Below, in pieces: positions 1 to 8,347 of a DNA stretch of 17,692 nt (the stretch's first letter is position 1; each line of letters starts with the position of its first letter). Both the position numbers and the translations under genes were made by a program. A model generated the notes under the pieces. The model saw nothing but the letters and a program-made list of their open reading frames with translations, was not told where the DNA came from and ran no database searches. This DNA comes from Calditrichota bacterium (GTDB taxonomy: Bacteria; Calditrichota; Calditrichia; RBG-13-44-9): positions 1 to 17,692 of the forward strand of contig JAJRXE010000063.1 of NCBI GenBank assembly GCA_024276455.1, given 5' to 3'.

Positions 1-118
1 CGTGTTCTATTCTTTTTAATTGGCACACTGAGAACACGGAGGGAACGGATGGACACCGACTTCTTTAAATTAAATTTTTTCCCGTGGTCATCCGTCCAAT
101 CCATGAAATCCGTGTTCT
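1..118. repeat. Foldback element with repeated 'ccgtgttct' words downstream of the ATPase gene
   Basis: The word cgtgttctat occurs at 1-10 and again at 111-120 as a direct repeat. The block agaacacgga (31-40) is the exact reverse complement of tccgtgttct (109-118). Inside that pair, cggatg (46-51) is the reverse complement of catccg (89-94), so two nested stems can form a long imperfect foldback. Its right arm overlaps the stop codon of the ATPase gene. There is no clear T-run after the stem, so I do not call it an intrinsic terminator. It could be a dispersed intergenic repeat whose other part lies outside the window. Confidence 0.5.
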
Positions 119-2459
119 ATCCCTCCATTCGGAAGCGCAACAGGCGCAAGGCATTGGCAACCACCACCAGGGTACTCCCTTCATGGAAAATAATGGCAAT
201 GCTGATGCTGGCGGCTCCGGCTATGGTCGCGGGAAGCAACAGCGCAATCACTCCCAGAGAAACAAATAAATTCTGCAGAATAATACGCCGAGACCGTCGG
301 CTCAACGCCACCGCAAAGGGCAATTTTCCCAGATCATCGGACATCAATGCGATGTCGGCCGTTTCCAGCGCCACATCGGTCCCGCTGGCTCCCATGGCAA
401 TGCCCACCGTGGCATTGGCCATGGCCGGAGCATCGTTTACCCCATCGCCCACCATGGCCACCTTTTTGTGTTTGCGAAGTAATTTCCGGACGGCTTCAAC
501 TTTCTCCTGCGGTAGCAATCCAGCCCGGAATTCCGTAATGCCCACCTGTTTTGCAATGGCGGCCGCCACCCGGGGATTGTCCCCGGTAATCATGATCAAT
601 GCCCGGATGCCCAATTGTTTGAGTCGTTGCAAGGTGGTACGCGCATTGTCCCGGGGCTGATCTGCCAGAGCGACAATGCCCAGGAACTGTTCGTTCCGCC
701 GCACCAGCATGGTGGTAAATCCCTCCGCCTGTAACTGCTCGTCCTGTTCCGCAATGGCTGGAGAAACCGCCACCTGTAATTCTTCGCTAAAAAGCCGGCG
801 ATTGCCTATCTGAATCAGCGCCCCGTCGATTTTCCCGGTCAAGCCCTTGCCCGAGATGGTTTGAACATCTTCCGGTTCCGATAAAGGAAGTCCTTTTTCC
901 CGGGCTTTGCGCAAAACGGCCTGCGCCAGAGGATGTTGCGAGCGACTCTCCAGGGCCGCCGCAATTTGTAACAAGGCCTCTTCCCCAGCGCCGTTCAAAG
1001 CAATCACCCGCACCACTTCCGGTTTGCCGCGGGTGATGGTTCCGGTTTTGTCGAAAGCAATTGCTCGCAAAGAGCCCAGATTTTCGAGGTGCACGCCGCC
1101 TTTAATCAGCACACCGCTCCGAGCCGCCCGGGCAATTCCGGAAAGCACCGCGGAGGGGGTAGCAATGGCCAGCGCACAGGGCGAAGAGGCCACCAAAAGG
1201 GTCATGGCCCGCAAAAAGGCGGTGCTCCAGTTTAACCAGCCGACCAGCGGCGGCAGAAAAATAAGCAGCACCACTCCTGCTAAAATCACCGGTACAAAAA
1301 TACGTTCAAATTTTTCGGTGAACAGCTGAGTGGGCGATTTTTGAGTCTGCGCCTCTTCCACCAGCTGAATGACCCGGGCCAGGGTGGTGTCTTTCGCCAG
1401 ACGGGTCACCTCAATTTCCAACGCCCCTTCCCCGTTAATAGCGCCGGCAAACACCTCTGTTCCGGGAGATTTCTCCACCGGCATGCTTTCTCCGGTAATG
1501 GGACTTTCGTCCATGCTGGAAGTCCCTTCTAACACTTTGCCGTCGATGGGGACCCGTTCGCCGGGACGCACAATTACCACGTCGCCCCGCTGCAAGTCTT
1601 CCACCGGAACTTCCATTTCCCGGCCGTCCCGGCGCACCCGGGCGGTTTTGGGCGTCAATTTTCCCAGAGCACGAATGGCATTGCGGGCCCGGTCCATGGC
1701 AAAATGCTCCAGGGAATGCCCCAGACTAAACAGAAAAAGCAACAAAGCGCCCTCGGCCCAATCGCCCAAAATGGCGGCCCCCACGGCGGCCACCACCATT
1801 AAAAAATCGATATCAAAACGCAGCTTTCGGGCGGCCTTAAAAGCGTGGCGGGTGGCATCGAATCCGCCGGTAAAATAAGCGGCCAGGTAGCTGCCCAGAA
1901 CCAGCGCCGGGGAAAGGAAACCAAACTTTTCGCCCAGATACCCCACCAGCAAGAATAGGCCGGCCAGAATGGCAAATAAAAGCTCCCAGTTTTCTTGCAA
2001 CCAGGTTTTTCGCTTTTCCTCTTCCACCTCGTAGCCCAATTGCCGTACAAAGTGAACGATTCGCGAATGGGAAATCTGATTCACATCGTATTCAATACGC
2101 ATCTTCTCGGCGGCGTAATTCACGGACACAGACAGGACACCCGCTTGACGCGCCAGTAAATGTTCGATGCTTAAAGCACAATCGGCACAATCCATACCGG
2201 AGATGCGCAGGGTTTCGTGTTGAAATTGCCGGGAAATTTCCGCACCGGCCTGCTCGGCCAGCCGCCGCAGTTTTTCCAGCGGCATCAGGTTCGGATCGTA
2301 ATGCAAACACAACACCGCCTCACCATTGCGGGTGTCGATGTGAACCCGCTCGACTCCCCGGTGCACCTTCAAGCGCTCAATCAATCGCTCCGTACACTGA
2401 TCCCGTTCGTCCTGCACTTCCGGCAATAGAATGGGTAATTCAATTTTCAACTTTTCCAT
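117..2459 (-). CDS. P1B-type heavy-metal ATPase (SPC/HEGST type) with two HMA-like N-terminal domains
   Basis: An inner-membrane pump that couples ATP hydrolysis to export of transition-metal ions from the cytoplasm. The 780 residues show, in order: a degenerate HMA-like domain without CxxC (about 1-80), an HMA domain with GMDCADC (88-94), membrane segments from about 155, the actuator TGES (322-325), the membrane metal site SPC (426-428), the phosphorylated Asp in DKTGT (470-474), the HP motif (509-510), GDGVNDAP (671-678) and HEGST in the last membrane region (759-763). SPC plus HEG-T is the P1B-4 signature (Co, Zn, Cd or Fe), whereas classic ZntA/CadA and Cu pumps have CPC. N-terminal HMA domains are unusual for P1B-4. 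The gene is the last of the metal operon, about 280 bp after the TPR gene, and ends in TAG. I take the ATG at 2459 as the start, although its ribosome binding site is weak. Confidence 0.95.
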   Translation of the reverse strand: MEKLKIELPILLPEVQDERDQCTERLIERLKVHRGVERVHIDTRNGEAVLCLHYDPNLMPLEKLRRLAEQAGAEISRQFQHETLRISGMDCADCALSIEHLLARQAGVLSVSVNYAAEKMRIEYDVNQISHSRIVHFVRQLGYEVEEEKRKTWLQENWELLFAILAGLFLLVGYLGEKFGFLSPALVLGSYLAAYFTGGFDATRHAFKAARKLRFDIDFLMVVAAVGAAILGDWAEGALLLFLFSLGHSLEHFAMDRARNAIRALGKLTPKTARVRRDGREMEVPVEDLQRGDVVIVRPGERVPIDGKVLEGTSSMDESPITGESMPVEKSPGTEVFAGAINGEGALEIEVTRLAKDTTLARVIQLVEEAQTQKSPTQLFTEKFERIFVPVILAGVVLLIFLPPLVGWLNWSTAFLRAMTLLVASSPCALAIATPSAVLSGIARAARSGVLIKGGVHLENLGSLRAIAFDKTGTITRGKPEVVRVIALNGAGEEALLQIAAALESRSQHPLAQAVLRKAREKGLPLSEPEDVQTISGKGLTGKIDGALIQIGNRRLFSEELQVAVSPAIAEQDEQLQAEGFTTMLVRRNEQFLGIVALADQPRDNARTTLQRLKQLGIRALIMITGDNPRVAAAIAKQVGITEFRAGLLPQEKVEAVRKLLRKHKKVAMVGDGVNDAPAMANATVGIAMGASGTDVALETADIALMSDDLGKLPFAVALSRRSRRIILQNLFVSLGVIALLLPATIAGAASISIAIIFHEGSTLVVVANALRLLRFRMEG

Positions 2460-2735
2460 CTTTTCTGCCTACTTTGTTTTTCATTTGCCAATATCAAGCC
2501 TGGAATTCCATGTTAACCCACTAATCAAACGAACTAATGCAATTCGCCCTGATTAGTCCGGTACGAAACAATTTTTTTAATTCCTTGAAACCGCACCTGA
2601 AATATTCACCGATGAACCCCTGGAAATACGATGGCGGACCGCTCCGTCGGTCTTCCAGTGGACAATTTAATTCGAAAGAAAGCCTGTTTACTGCAGCCGG
2701 TGGTTTCCATTTCGTAATGAAATCCAGCAGAAAAA
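2460..2735. other. Spacer between the TPR and ATPase genes, with a small inverted repeat
   Basis: This stretch holds no convincing gene. It contains the inverted repeat ctaatca (2521-2527) / tgattag (2550-2556) around the related word ctaatg, a word-repeat style seen in other spacers here. A 72-codon minus-strand frame (2521-2739) begins with an ATG overlapping the TPR stop as ATGA, an arrangement that can couple translation. However, its product has no domain I recognise and it contains the inverted repeat, so I treat it as non-coding. Confidence 0.4.
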
Positions 2736-3305
2736 TCATTTTTCCATTTCTTTTTTAATCCGTTCTATTTCCTGTTTCACCCTGGGAACCAACTGGCTTT
2801 GCGGTTCCATTTCCAGAAATTTTTGAAAACACTCCAGTGCCTTGCGGTCCTCATCCAATTCAAACCGGTAAAGTGCGCCCAGCTGCAACCAGCCGTCGCT
2901 GTACTCCGGGAAATCCCGGGTAACCTTTTCCAGACGTTGCAGCGCGGCCATTAATTGCCCCGTTTTTCTTAACGAAACGCCCAAATCGGTGTGCGCTTCG
3001 GCATTTTGAGGATCGATTTCCACCGCCCGGGTAAAAATCTCCACCGCTTTCTCGTTTTGTTGAGCATCCAGATAGGCATGCCCCAAATGCATGATAATCT
3101 GGATATTGTCCGGATCTTCCTGGAGCTGTTTTTCCAGATTCTGAATCGTAGCCGCCAGTTCCGTATTCTGACTTTGCCCTCCCGCCGGTACATCGTCCCG
3201 GGAATGAATATGGGAAGGCGGTTCCAGCGAACCAACAAACAGATAGGCCGAGAAAACGGCTAACAAAACAATCATGCTGATAAAAATCGCTCTGGGTTTT
3301 ACCAT
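2736..3305 (-). CDS. Membrane-anchored tetratricopeptide-repeat protein
   Basis: A 189-residue protein with an N-terminal hydrophobic segment (about 6-25) that acts as an uncleaved anchor or signal, then a Ser/Gly/Gln-rich linker. Three TPR units follow at about 68-101, 102-135 and 136-169, recognisable from the Gly-Ala-Tyr and Ala-Pro spacing (LGHAYLDAQQNEKAVEIF, then LGVSLRKTGQLMAALQRL, then LGALYRF). The C-terminus is a charged helix. TPR domains bind protein partners, and the anchor would place this one on the periplasmic face of the inner membrane. The ATG at 3305 is preceded by a good aaggag site about 5 nt away. Its place between the PII-like gene and the ATPase suggests it belongs to the metal-resistance operon, perhaps as a scaffold, but the partner is unknown. 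Confidence 0.85.
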   Translation of the reverse strand: MVKPRAIFISMIVLLAVFSAYLFVGSLEPPSHIHSRDDVPAGGQSQNTELAATIQNLEKQLQEDPDNIQIIMHLGHAYLDAQQNEKAVEIFTRAVEIDPQNAEAHTDLGVSLRKTGQLMAALQRLEKVTRDFPEYSDGWLQLGALYRFELDEDRKALECFQKFLEMEPQSQLVPRVKQEIERIKKEMEK

Positions 3306-3335
3306 GGGCTCTCCTTCCGGTTTTTAAATGATGTT

Positions 3336-3351
3336 CGCCGGGATGCCGGCG
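3336..3351. repeat. GC-rich hairpin between the PII-like and TPR genes
   Basis: The segment cgccgg-gatg-ccggcg is a perfect 6-bp stem with a 4-nt loop, about 30 nt after the PII-like stop and 30 nt before the TPR start. No T-run follows it in the direction of transcription. It may slow transcription or protect RNA 3' ends rather than terminate. Confidence 0.5.
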
Positions 3352-3382
3352 CCGCCAAGGCAGCCAGCACCCCGGTTAGTTG

Positions 3383-3718
3383 TTAGACGGCATTCTCTCC
3401 TCGTTCGCCGGTACTGATTCGGACGGCTTCGCGGGCGCTGCAAATGTAAATTTTACCATCACCGCGCAAACCGGTGTGGGCACTTTTTTCAATCGTATCC
3501 ACAATTTCTTCCACCAGGTCGTCCTTGCAAAATATTTCAATCTTCACATGGGGCACAAAATCGTACAATTGCTCTTCCAGCGGCACATCTTCTTTCTTTC
3601 CCCGCCCGAATCCCTTTACATCCAGCACCGTCATCCCGGTTAATCCTTTCACTTTTCGCAAAGCCAGGGTTACCTGGCTTAACTTATGCGGTTTTATGTA
3701 AGCAATAATATGTTTCAT
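3383..3718 (-). CDS. PII-like signalling protein of the type linked to heavy-metal RND pumps
   Basis: A 111-residue PII-fold protein: beta strand MKHIIAYIKP, helix, strand with GFGRGKK, an altered T-loop (about 37-54), then VKIEI, DDLVEEIVDTI, the B-loop TGLRGDGKI (82-90) and the C-terminal RISTGERG. The B- and C-loop nucleotide-binding features of trimeric PII proteins are kept. The T-loop is about two residues shorter than in GlnB/GlnK and lacks the uridylylated Tyr51 motif, so nitrogen control through GlnD is unlikely. A separate PII group ('PII-NG') is known beside CzcA-like efflux genes, and this gene follows such a pump by about 100 bp, so it may sense a nucleotide and adjust efflux. 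I start it at ATG 3718 because aaggaga lies about 7 nt upstream; an in-frame ATG at 3739 has no such site. Confidence 0.9.
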   Translation of the reverse strand: MKHIIAYIKPHKLSQVTLALRKVKGLTGMTVLDVKGFGRGKKEDVPLEEQLYDFVPHVKIEIFCKDDLVEEIVDTIEKSAHTGLRGDGKIYICSAREAVRISTGERGENAV

Positions 3719-3782
3719 TGAATTCTCCTTTTTTAACACGCTTTGGGTTTACTCACCAAAACCTGGTAAAACTTAGCAAATA

Positions 3783-3800
3783 ACTGGGTCATTTCCCAGT
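3783..3800. repeat. Short hairpin just after the RND pump gene
   Basis: The segment actggg-tcattt-cccagt forms a 6-bp stem with a 6-nt loop about 18 nt beyond the pump stop codon. In the direction of transcription it is followed by TTATTTGC, which is T-rich but not a true U-tract. It may be a weak terminator or processing site between the pump and PII-like genes. Confidence 0.4.
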
Positions 3801-3818
3801 AACATTCTCCCGGGCATA

Positions 3819-6800
3819 TCAATCCAGTACCCGTTCGCTTTCAATATTAATGGCAAACCATTTGTAAATGGCCGGAATAACCAGTAAAGTCAGCAGCGTG
3901 GAGGTGAAGAGTCCGCCAATCACCACAGTAGCCAGAGGACGCTGCACCTCGCTTCCCACCCCACTGGCCACCAGCAGAGGGATCAATCCCAGGGCGGTGG
4001 TAAAAGCGGTCATCAACACCGGCCGCAGGCGTAACATGGCCCCTTTCACGGACGCTTCGTCCAGGGGAATACCGTCCTTCAGCAATTGGTTCAGATAGGT
4101 CACCAGCACCATGCCGTTCTCCAGGGCAATACCAAACAGGGCAATGAACCCCACCGAAGCCGGCACGGAAAGATTCTGTCCGGTGAGCCAGAGCGCCACA
4201 ATACCGCCCACCAGCGCCAGGGGAATGTTTAGCAGGATTAACAGCGAATTTTTCAACGAATTGAAGCTGGAGAACAACAGCAAAAACACGATGAGCAAGG
4301 TAATGGGCACCACCACCGCCAGACGTTTGTTGGCTTCCTGCTGCAGGCGGAACTGTCCGCCCCAGGTTACCAGATAGCCGGGAGGCAAATCCACGTTGGC
4401 TTCGATAGCCCGCTGACCTTCTTCGACAAAGGAGCCGATGTCCCGGTCCACCACGTTACACTGAATGGTAATGAAACGTTGGCTGTTTTCGCGGGTAATC
4501 TGGCGGGGTCCCACAATCTCCTCGATGGTGGCCAGCTGGGAAAGCGGCACATGAATCCCGTTGGGCGCTTCCACCAGAATCTGACTGATGGCTTCGGGCG
4601 TGCTGCGAAATTCCGGGGCAAAGCGCACCAGGTTGTCGAAGCGGCGCACTCCTTCGAATATCTATCCGGCGGTCTCGCCACCCACGGCCGCACGAATTAC
4701 CTCCTGAACGTCCTGCACATTGATTCCGTAACGGGCAATGGCGTGACGATCCACTTTAATGAGCAACTGGGGGGTACCGGAAATCTGATCCGCCTGCACG
4801 TCCGCCGCACCGGGAACCTGGCGAATCACGGCGGCAATTTCGTCTGCTTTCTCTTTCAGGATGTCCAGATCGTCCCCAAACAATTTAATGGCCAGTTCCG
4901 CGCGCACCCCTTCTAACAGTTCGTCCACGGTCATCTGAATGGGCTGGGTAAAATTGGCCAGCACGCCGGGAATTTCGCCCACCTCGTGACGAATGACGTT
5001 TTCCAGTTCCGGCTGCGTGCGGGCGGTGCGCCATTCCTCCCGCGGCTTCAGGAGGATGTACATCTCGGCGCTGTTAATGGGGTCCGTGTGAGCTCCCACC
5101 TCGCCCCGCCCGATCCGGGTAACCACCCCGGTTACTTCGGGAATTTTCATCACCCGACGCTCCACAATCTGGGTGATCCGGGTGCTTTCGTTCAACGAAA
5201 TGGAAGGCGCCATGGTCAGGCGCAGAATGATGGTACCTTCCTGCAGAGTGGGCGTAAATTCCGAACCCAGCTGGGGGAAAACCACCATTCCAATCAGGAT
5301 CAGCACCACCGCCAGCACCACCGCCAGTAAACGCCGCTTTACAAAAAAGGAGATGACCGGCCGGTAAATTTTTAAAAGATTCCGTACCAGACAATTTTCA
5401 CCGATTTTCTCGTTTGGTGCCGCTTTTTTGGGGCGTCGCATGAAAATGTGCGACAACACCGGCGCCAGAAACAGGGCAAACAGCAACGATCCCAGCATGG
5501 CCAACGCTACCGTGTAAGCCAGCGGTCGGAAGGTTTTCCCCTCCACTCCCTGCAGGGTAAACAGAGGTAGAAACACCACAATAATAATGGAAATAGCAAA
5601 CAGGATGGGGCGCGCCACCTCCCGACAGGCCCGGGCAATCACATGAATCCGCGGTTCATCCGGACTGGCCTGCCGCAGCATGCGGTCCACATTTTCCACC
5701 ATGACAATCGTACCATCCACCATCATTCCGATGGCGATGGCCAGACCTCCAAACGACATCAGATTAATGGAAATACCGAAGTACCTCATTCCCACCAGGG
5801 CAAAGAGGATAGAAAAGGGAATGGAAATGGCCACCACCAGGCTGGGTCGGATCGACCCCATGAAAACAATCAGAACAAACACCACCAGCAAAATTCCCTG
5901 CAGAAGCGCACTGGTTACGGTGCGAACGGCTGCTTCCACCAGGGTTTTTTGCTGGTAATAGGGTACAATGCGCACTCCTTCCGGTAACATGCGGTTGATC
6001 TCTTCCAACTTTTCCTCCACCTGGGCAATCACCGTGGACGAATTACTGCCGTACAGTTTTACCACCATACCGGCCACCACTTCCTCGATGCCGTTGCGGG
6101 TCTGTACCCCGCGCCGCACCGCTCCGCCAATCTCCACCTTGGCCAATTGTTTCAGGTAAATGGGCGTGCCGTCTACCGCTTTAATAACAATATTCTCAAT
6201 ATCTTCGATATTGGAAGCCAACCCCACCGACCGTACAATGAATTCTTCAGAATTTTTTTCGATGAACTGGGCTCCCACATTTAAATTATTGGCCCGAATC
6301 TTATCGATTACGTCATTAACGCTTACATCGTAGCGCAACAAAGAAATGGGATCCAGCACCACATGGTATTGCTTCTCCCAACCGCCAATGCCCAGCACCT
6401 CCGTCACTCCGGGTACTGTTTGCAGCTGGTATTTAATCAACCAGTCCTGAATCGTGCGCAACTCCGTCAACGAATACTGTCCGGTGGTGTCTTCCAGATA
6501 GTAGAACAACACCAATCCCATGCCGGTGGAGATGGGGCCCATCTGGGGATCGCCAAATCCTTCGGGGATTTGTTCGCGCGCTTCCTGGAGCCGCTCGTTT
6601 ACCAGTTGGCGAGCAAAGTAAATATCGGTGCCATCTTCGAAATAAATATTGACCACACTCAACCCAAAATTCGATACCGAGCGAATCCGTTCCAGTCGGG
6701 GTAAGCCGTTCATGGCCACTTCCACCGGAAAGGTCACATATTTTTCAATTTCTTCCGGAGCCAGCCCTTCTGTTACGGTAAATACTTGCACCAGGGAAGG

Positions 6801-6926
6801 CGAGACATCCGGAAATGCGTCGATCGGTAATTGCTTGTAACTATAAAATCCTCCCGCTAACACCAGTACACCCAGCACCAGCATTAGCAGACGATTTTTA
6901 AGTACAAATTGAATGATGTTTCGCAT
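3819..6926 (-). pseudogene. CzcA/CusA-like heavy-metal RND efflux pump interrupted by one in-frame TAG
   Basis: This is the inner-membrane, proton-driven component of a tripartite metal exporter. The frame is continuous for 1035 sense codons plus terminal TGA, the normal family length, except for TAG at 4662-4664 (codon 755). Family members have Gln in the motif around it (AGQ-FEG-RRFD), so one C-to-T change (CAG to TAG) explains it. The first part (754 residues) holds TM1, the two N-terminal porter regions, TM2-6 with the proton-relay segment GLAIAIGMMVDGTIVMVEN (D404), and most of the second periplasmic half. The second part (3819-4661) holds the remaining docking and porter sequence and TM8-12. 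The TM4 motif resembles CusA, but the Met positions that bind Cu(I) in E. coli CusA appear not to be conserved. Start ATG 6926 has a caggag site 9 nt upstream. The adaptor and channel genes lie upstream. Confidence 0.9.
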
Positions 6927-7161
6927 CTATGGTTACTCCTGACTTTTCTTTTTCACTATTTCAAATGAATTCCCACATTGATCAATTCCAATGTTTACAT
7001 TCCCGCTAAAAGAATTGCTGCGGATTACGGCGCATTGGAGCTCATTGGCCGTTTAGGGTCTATTTCTTAACCTTTTTTGTCCCCTATTTTCTCCACCAAT
7101 TTCCGGTTCCACCAATTCCTCGCTTCCTGAATTGAAACGGCTCCAATTAGCACTAAAAGGA
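6927..7161. other. Spacer between the adaptor and pump genes, with direct word repeats
   Basis: I see no gene here. The word tccaccaatt occurs twice 16 bp apart (7092-7101 and 7108-7117), and related ccaatt, cattg and attcc words recur through the spacer. The only expression signal I recognise is the pump's ribosome binding site at the left end. A 235-bp spacer is long for genes whose products form one complex, so extra regulation or RNA processing here is possible. Confidence 0.45.
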
Positions 7162-8121
7162 TCAATGCTCATCGCCTCCAAACGATTCCTTTAACAGCTC
7201 GGCTTTTAAAGTGAAGCCGCCCTTGCTCACATAGGTTTCTCCGGGGTTCAGGCCGGAAAGGACTTCCACGGCACGGGTGTTGGACCGCCCCAGGTACACC
7301 ACGCGGGGTTCGAATCCATCGTCATCTTTCACAAACACGACGGTGCTTTCGCCCAACCGCTGCAGCGCGGTTTTGGGAATAACAATTCGGGCCCGATCGG
7401 AGCCAATAATAACCCGGGCGGTCACAAACATGCCCGGTCGCCATTTTCGGCCGGGATTGGGCAGCACCACCCGGGCAATGGCTGTCCTGGTGTTCTCGTC
7501 CACCACCGGGCTGATGTAGGAAATCCGTCCCGTTGCTTCCACCGGCGCCGGACTGGCGGAAACAATGGCTCGCTGCCCGATCCGGATGGAAGAGAGATCT
7601 TTCTGGTAAACATTCAGATTGGCCCACACATGACTGAGGTCTGCCACCATAAAGGCATGTGTGGCATCGCTCACCAGTTCTCCCCGGGTTAAATGCATTT
7701 CAATCACGGTACCGTCAATCAGAGAAACCACGTTGTAGGGTGCTAGACTTTCGTTGCTCTCAATCACCGCCAGCACCTCGCCTTTCTTCACATCGTCACC
7801 AATGCGCTTCCGCACTTCTTTCACGATTCCCGGAAAACGGGGAATAATGTGAGCCAGACGATCGGGATCGATGACGATCTCGCCGGTCAAATCGATGTGG
7901 GTCTCCAGTTTTCCCGGACCTGCCTTGGCCAGCTCAATTCCGAATTCCTGCAACTCTTCCGGACTCAACTGCACCACTTCCCGGTGCCCGGTCTCTGCTG
8001 CTTCTTCCGCTTTAACTTCACTCGTTGCCGGCATCTCTTTGTTGCTGCAACCACTCAATGTGAATGTGAGAATCCCAAACATAAACAAAACAATGGGAGA
8101 ATATTTAAAAAAAACTTTCAT
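7162..8121 (-). CDS. CzcB-like RND periplasmic adaptor lipoprotein
   Basis: A periplasmic membrane-fusion protein that links the inner-membrane pump to the outer-membrane channel. It starts with a lipoprotein signal peptide ending in LSGC (acylated Cys about residue 25). A beta-barrel segment (about 70-95) and a lipoyl-like half with RFPGIVKEV and GDDVKKGEVLAVIES come next, then the second lipoyl half with IDGTVIEMHLTRGELV. A further barrel (about 155-240, with RPGMFVTARV) and a membrane-proximal domain (IPKTAL, VSKGGFTLKAELL) end the protein. The two lipoyl halves are joined by only about ten residues, so the alpha-helical hairpin that many adaptors use to touch TolC is absent, and the 319 residues are short for the family. 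I choose ATG 8121 since aagga lies about 7 nt upstream; ATG 8127 is alternative. The channel gene precedes it and the pump gene follows. Confidence 0.92.
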   Translation of the reverse strand: MKVFFKYSPIVLFMFGILTFTLSGCSNKEMPATSEVKAEEAAETGHREVVQLSPEELQEFGIELAKAGPGKLETHIDLTGEIVIDPDRLAHIIPRFPGIVKEVRKRIGDDVKKGEVLAVIESNESLAPYNVVSLIDGTVIEMHLTRGELVSDATHAFMVADLSHVWANLNVYQKDLSSIRIGQRAIVSASPAPVEATGRISYISPVVDENTRTAIARVVLPNPGRKWRPGMFVTARVIIGSDRARIVIPKTALQRLGESTVVFVKDDDGFEPRVVYLGRSNTRAVEVLSGLNPGETYVSKGGFTLKAELLKESFGGDEH

Positions 8122-8347
8122 GAGCATTTCCTTCTTTTTTAACCACTCATTACACTTAATAAACCTTTAAAAATACACTTCCCGCGAAGACGCAGAAATC
8201 ATTTCGAAAATCGAACATTGAACCATCACTTTGTACTCAAACCATACTATATTCCAATATTCCGATCCATTTTGTCCCGCTGTGCTCGGGAGCTTTTTCC
8301 CCGCATCTTCCCGTCCTGAGGGTAATTTTTTCACCGTTCTCAATCCC
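8122..8347. other. Spacer between the channel and adaptor genes
   Basis: I see no gene here. A 62-codon frame overlapping the end of the channel gene is not convincing. The minus strand contains ctgcgtcttcgcggga (from 8182-8197) and tandem-like ttgg/aatattgg words. These belong to a recurring style of intergenic word repeat that I also see in the other long spacers of this operon. Confidence 0.4.

Noticed and set aside
49..660. A long plus-strand frame opposite the ATPase gene, and similar plus-strand frames opposite the other genes.
   Set aside because: They mirror strongly supported minus-strand genes and their translations have no family features.
2521..2739. A 72-codon minus-strand frame that overlaps the TPR stop as ATGA.
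   Set aside because: The overlap is suggestive, but the product has no recognisable domain, the ribosome site is weak and the frame contains an inverted word repeat typical of the spacers.
3819..4649. The 3' part of the pump gene as a separate gene starting at GTG 4649.
   Set aside because: It is in the same frame as the upstream part and begins in the middle of a conserved motif, so it is the rest of one interrupted gene. Reinitiation there would give a protein lacking most of the pump.
4662..4664. TAG decoded as an amino acid (amber recoding).
   Set aside because: The ATPase gene in the same operon appears to end normally at TAG, and no recoding signal is visible. It cannot be excluded without the tRNA set.
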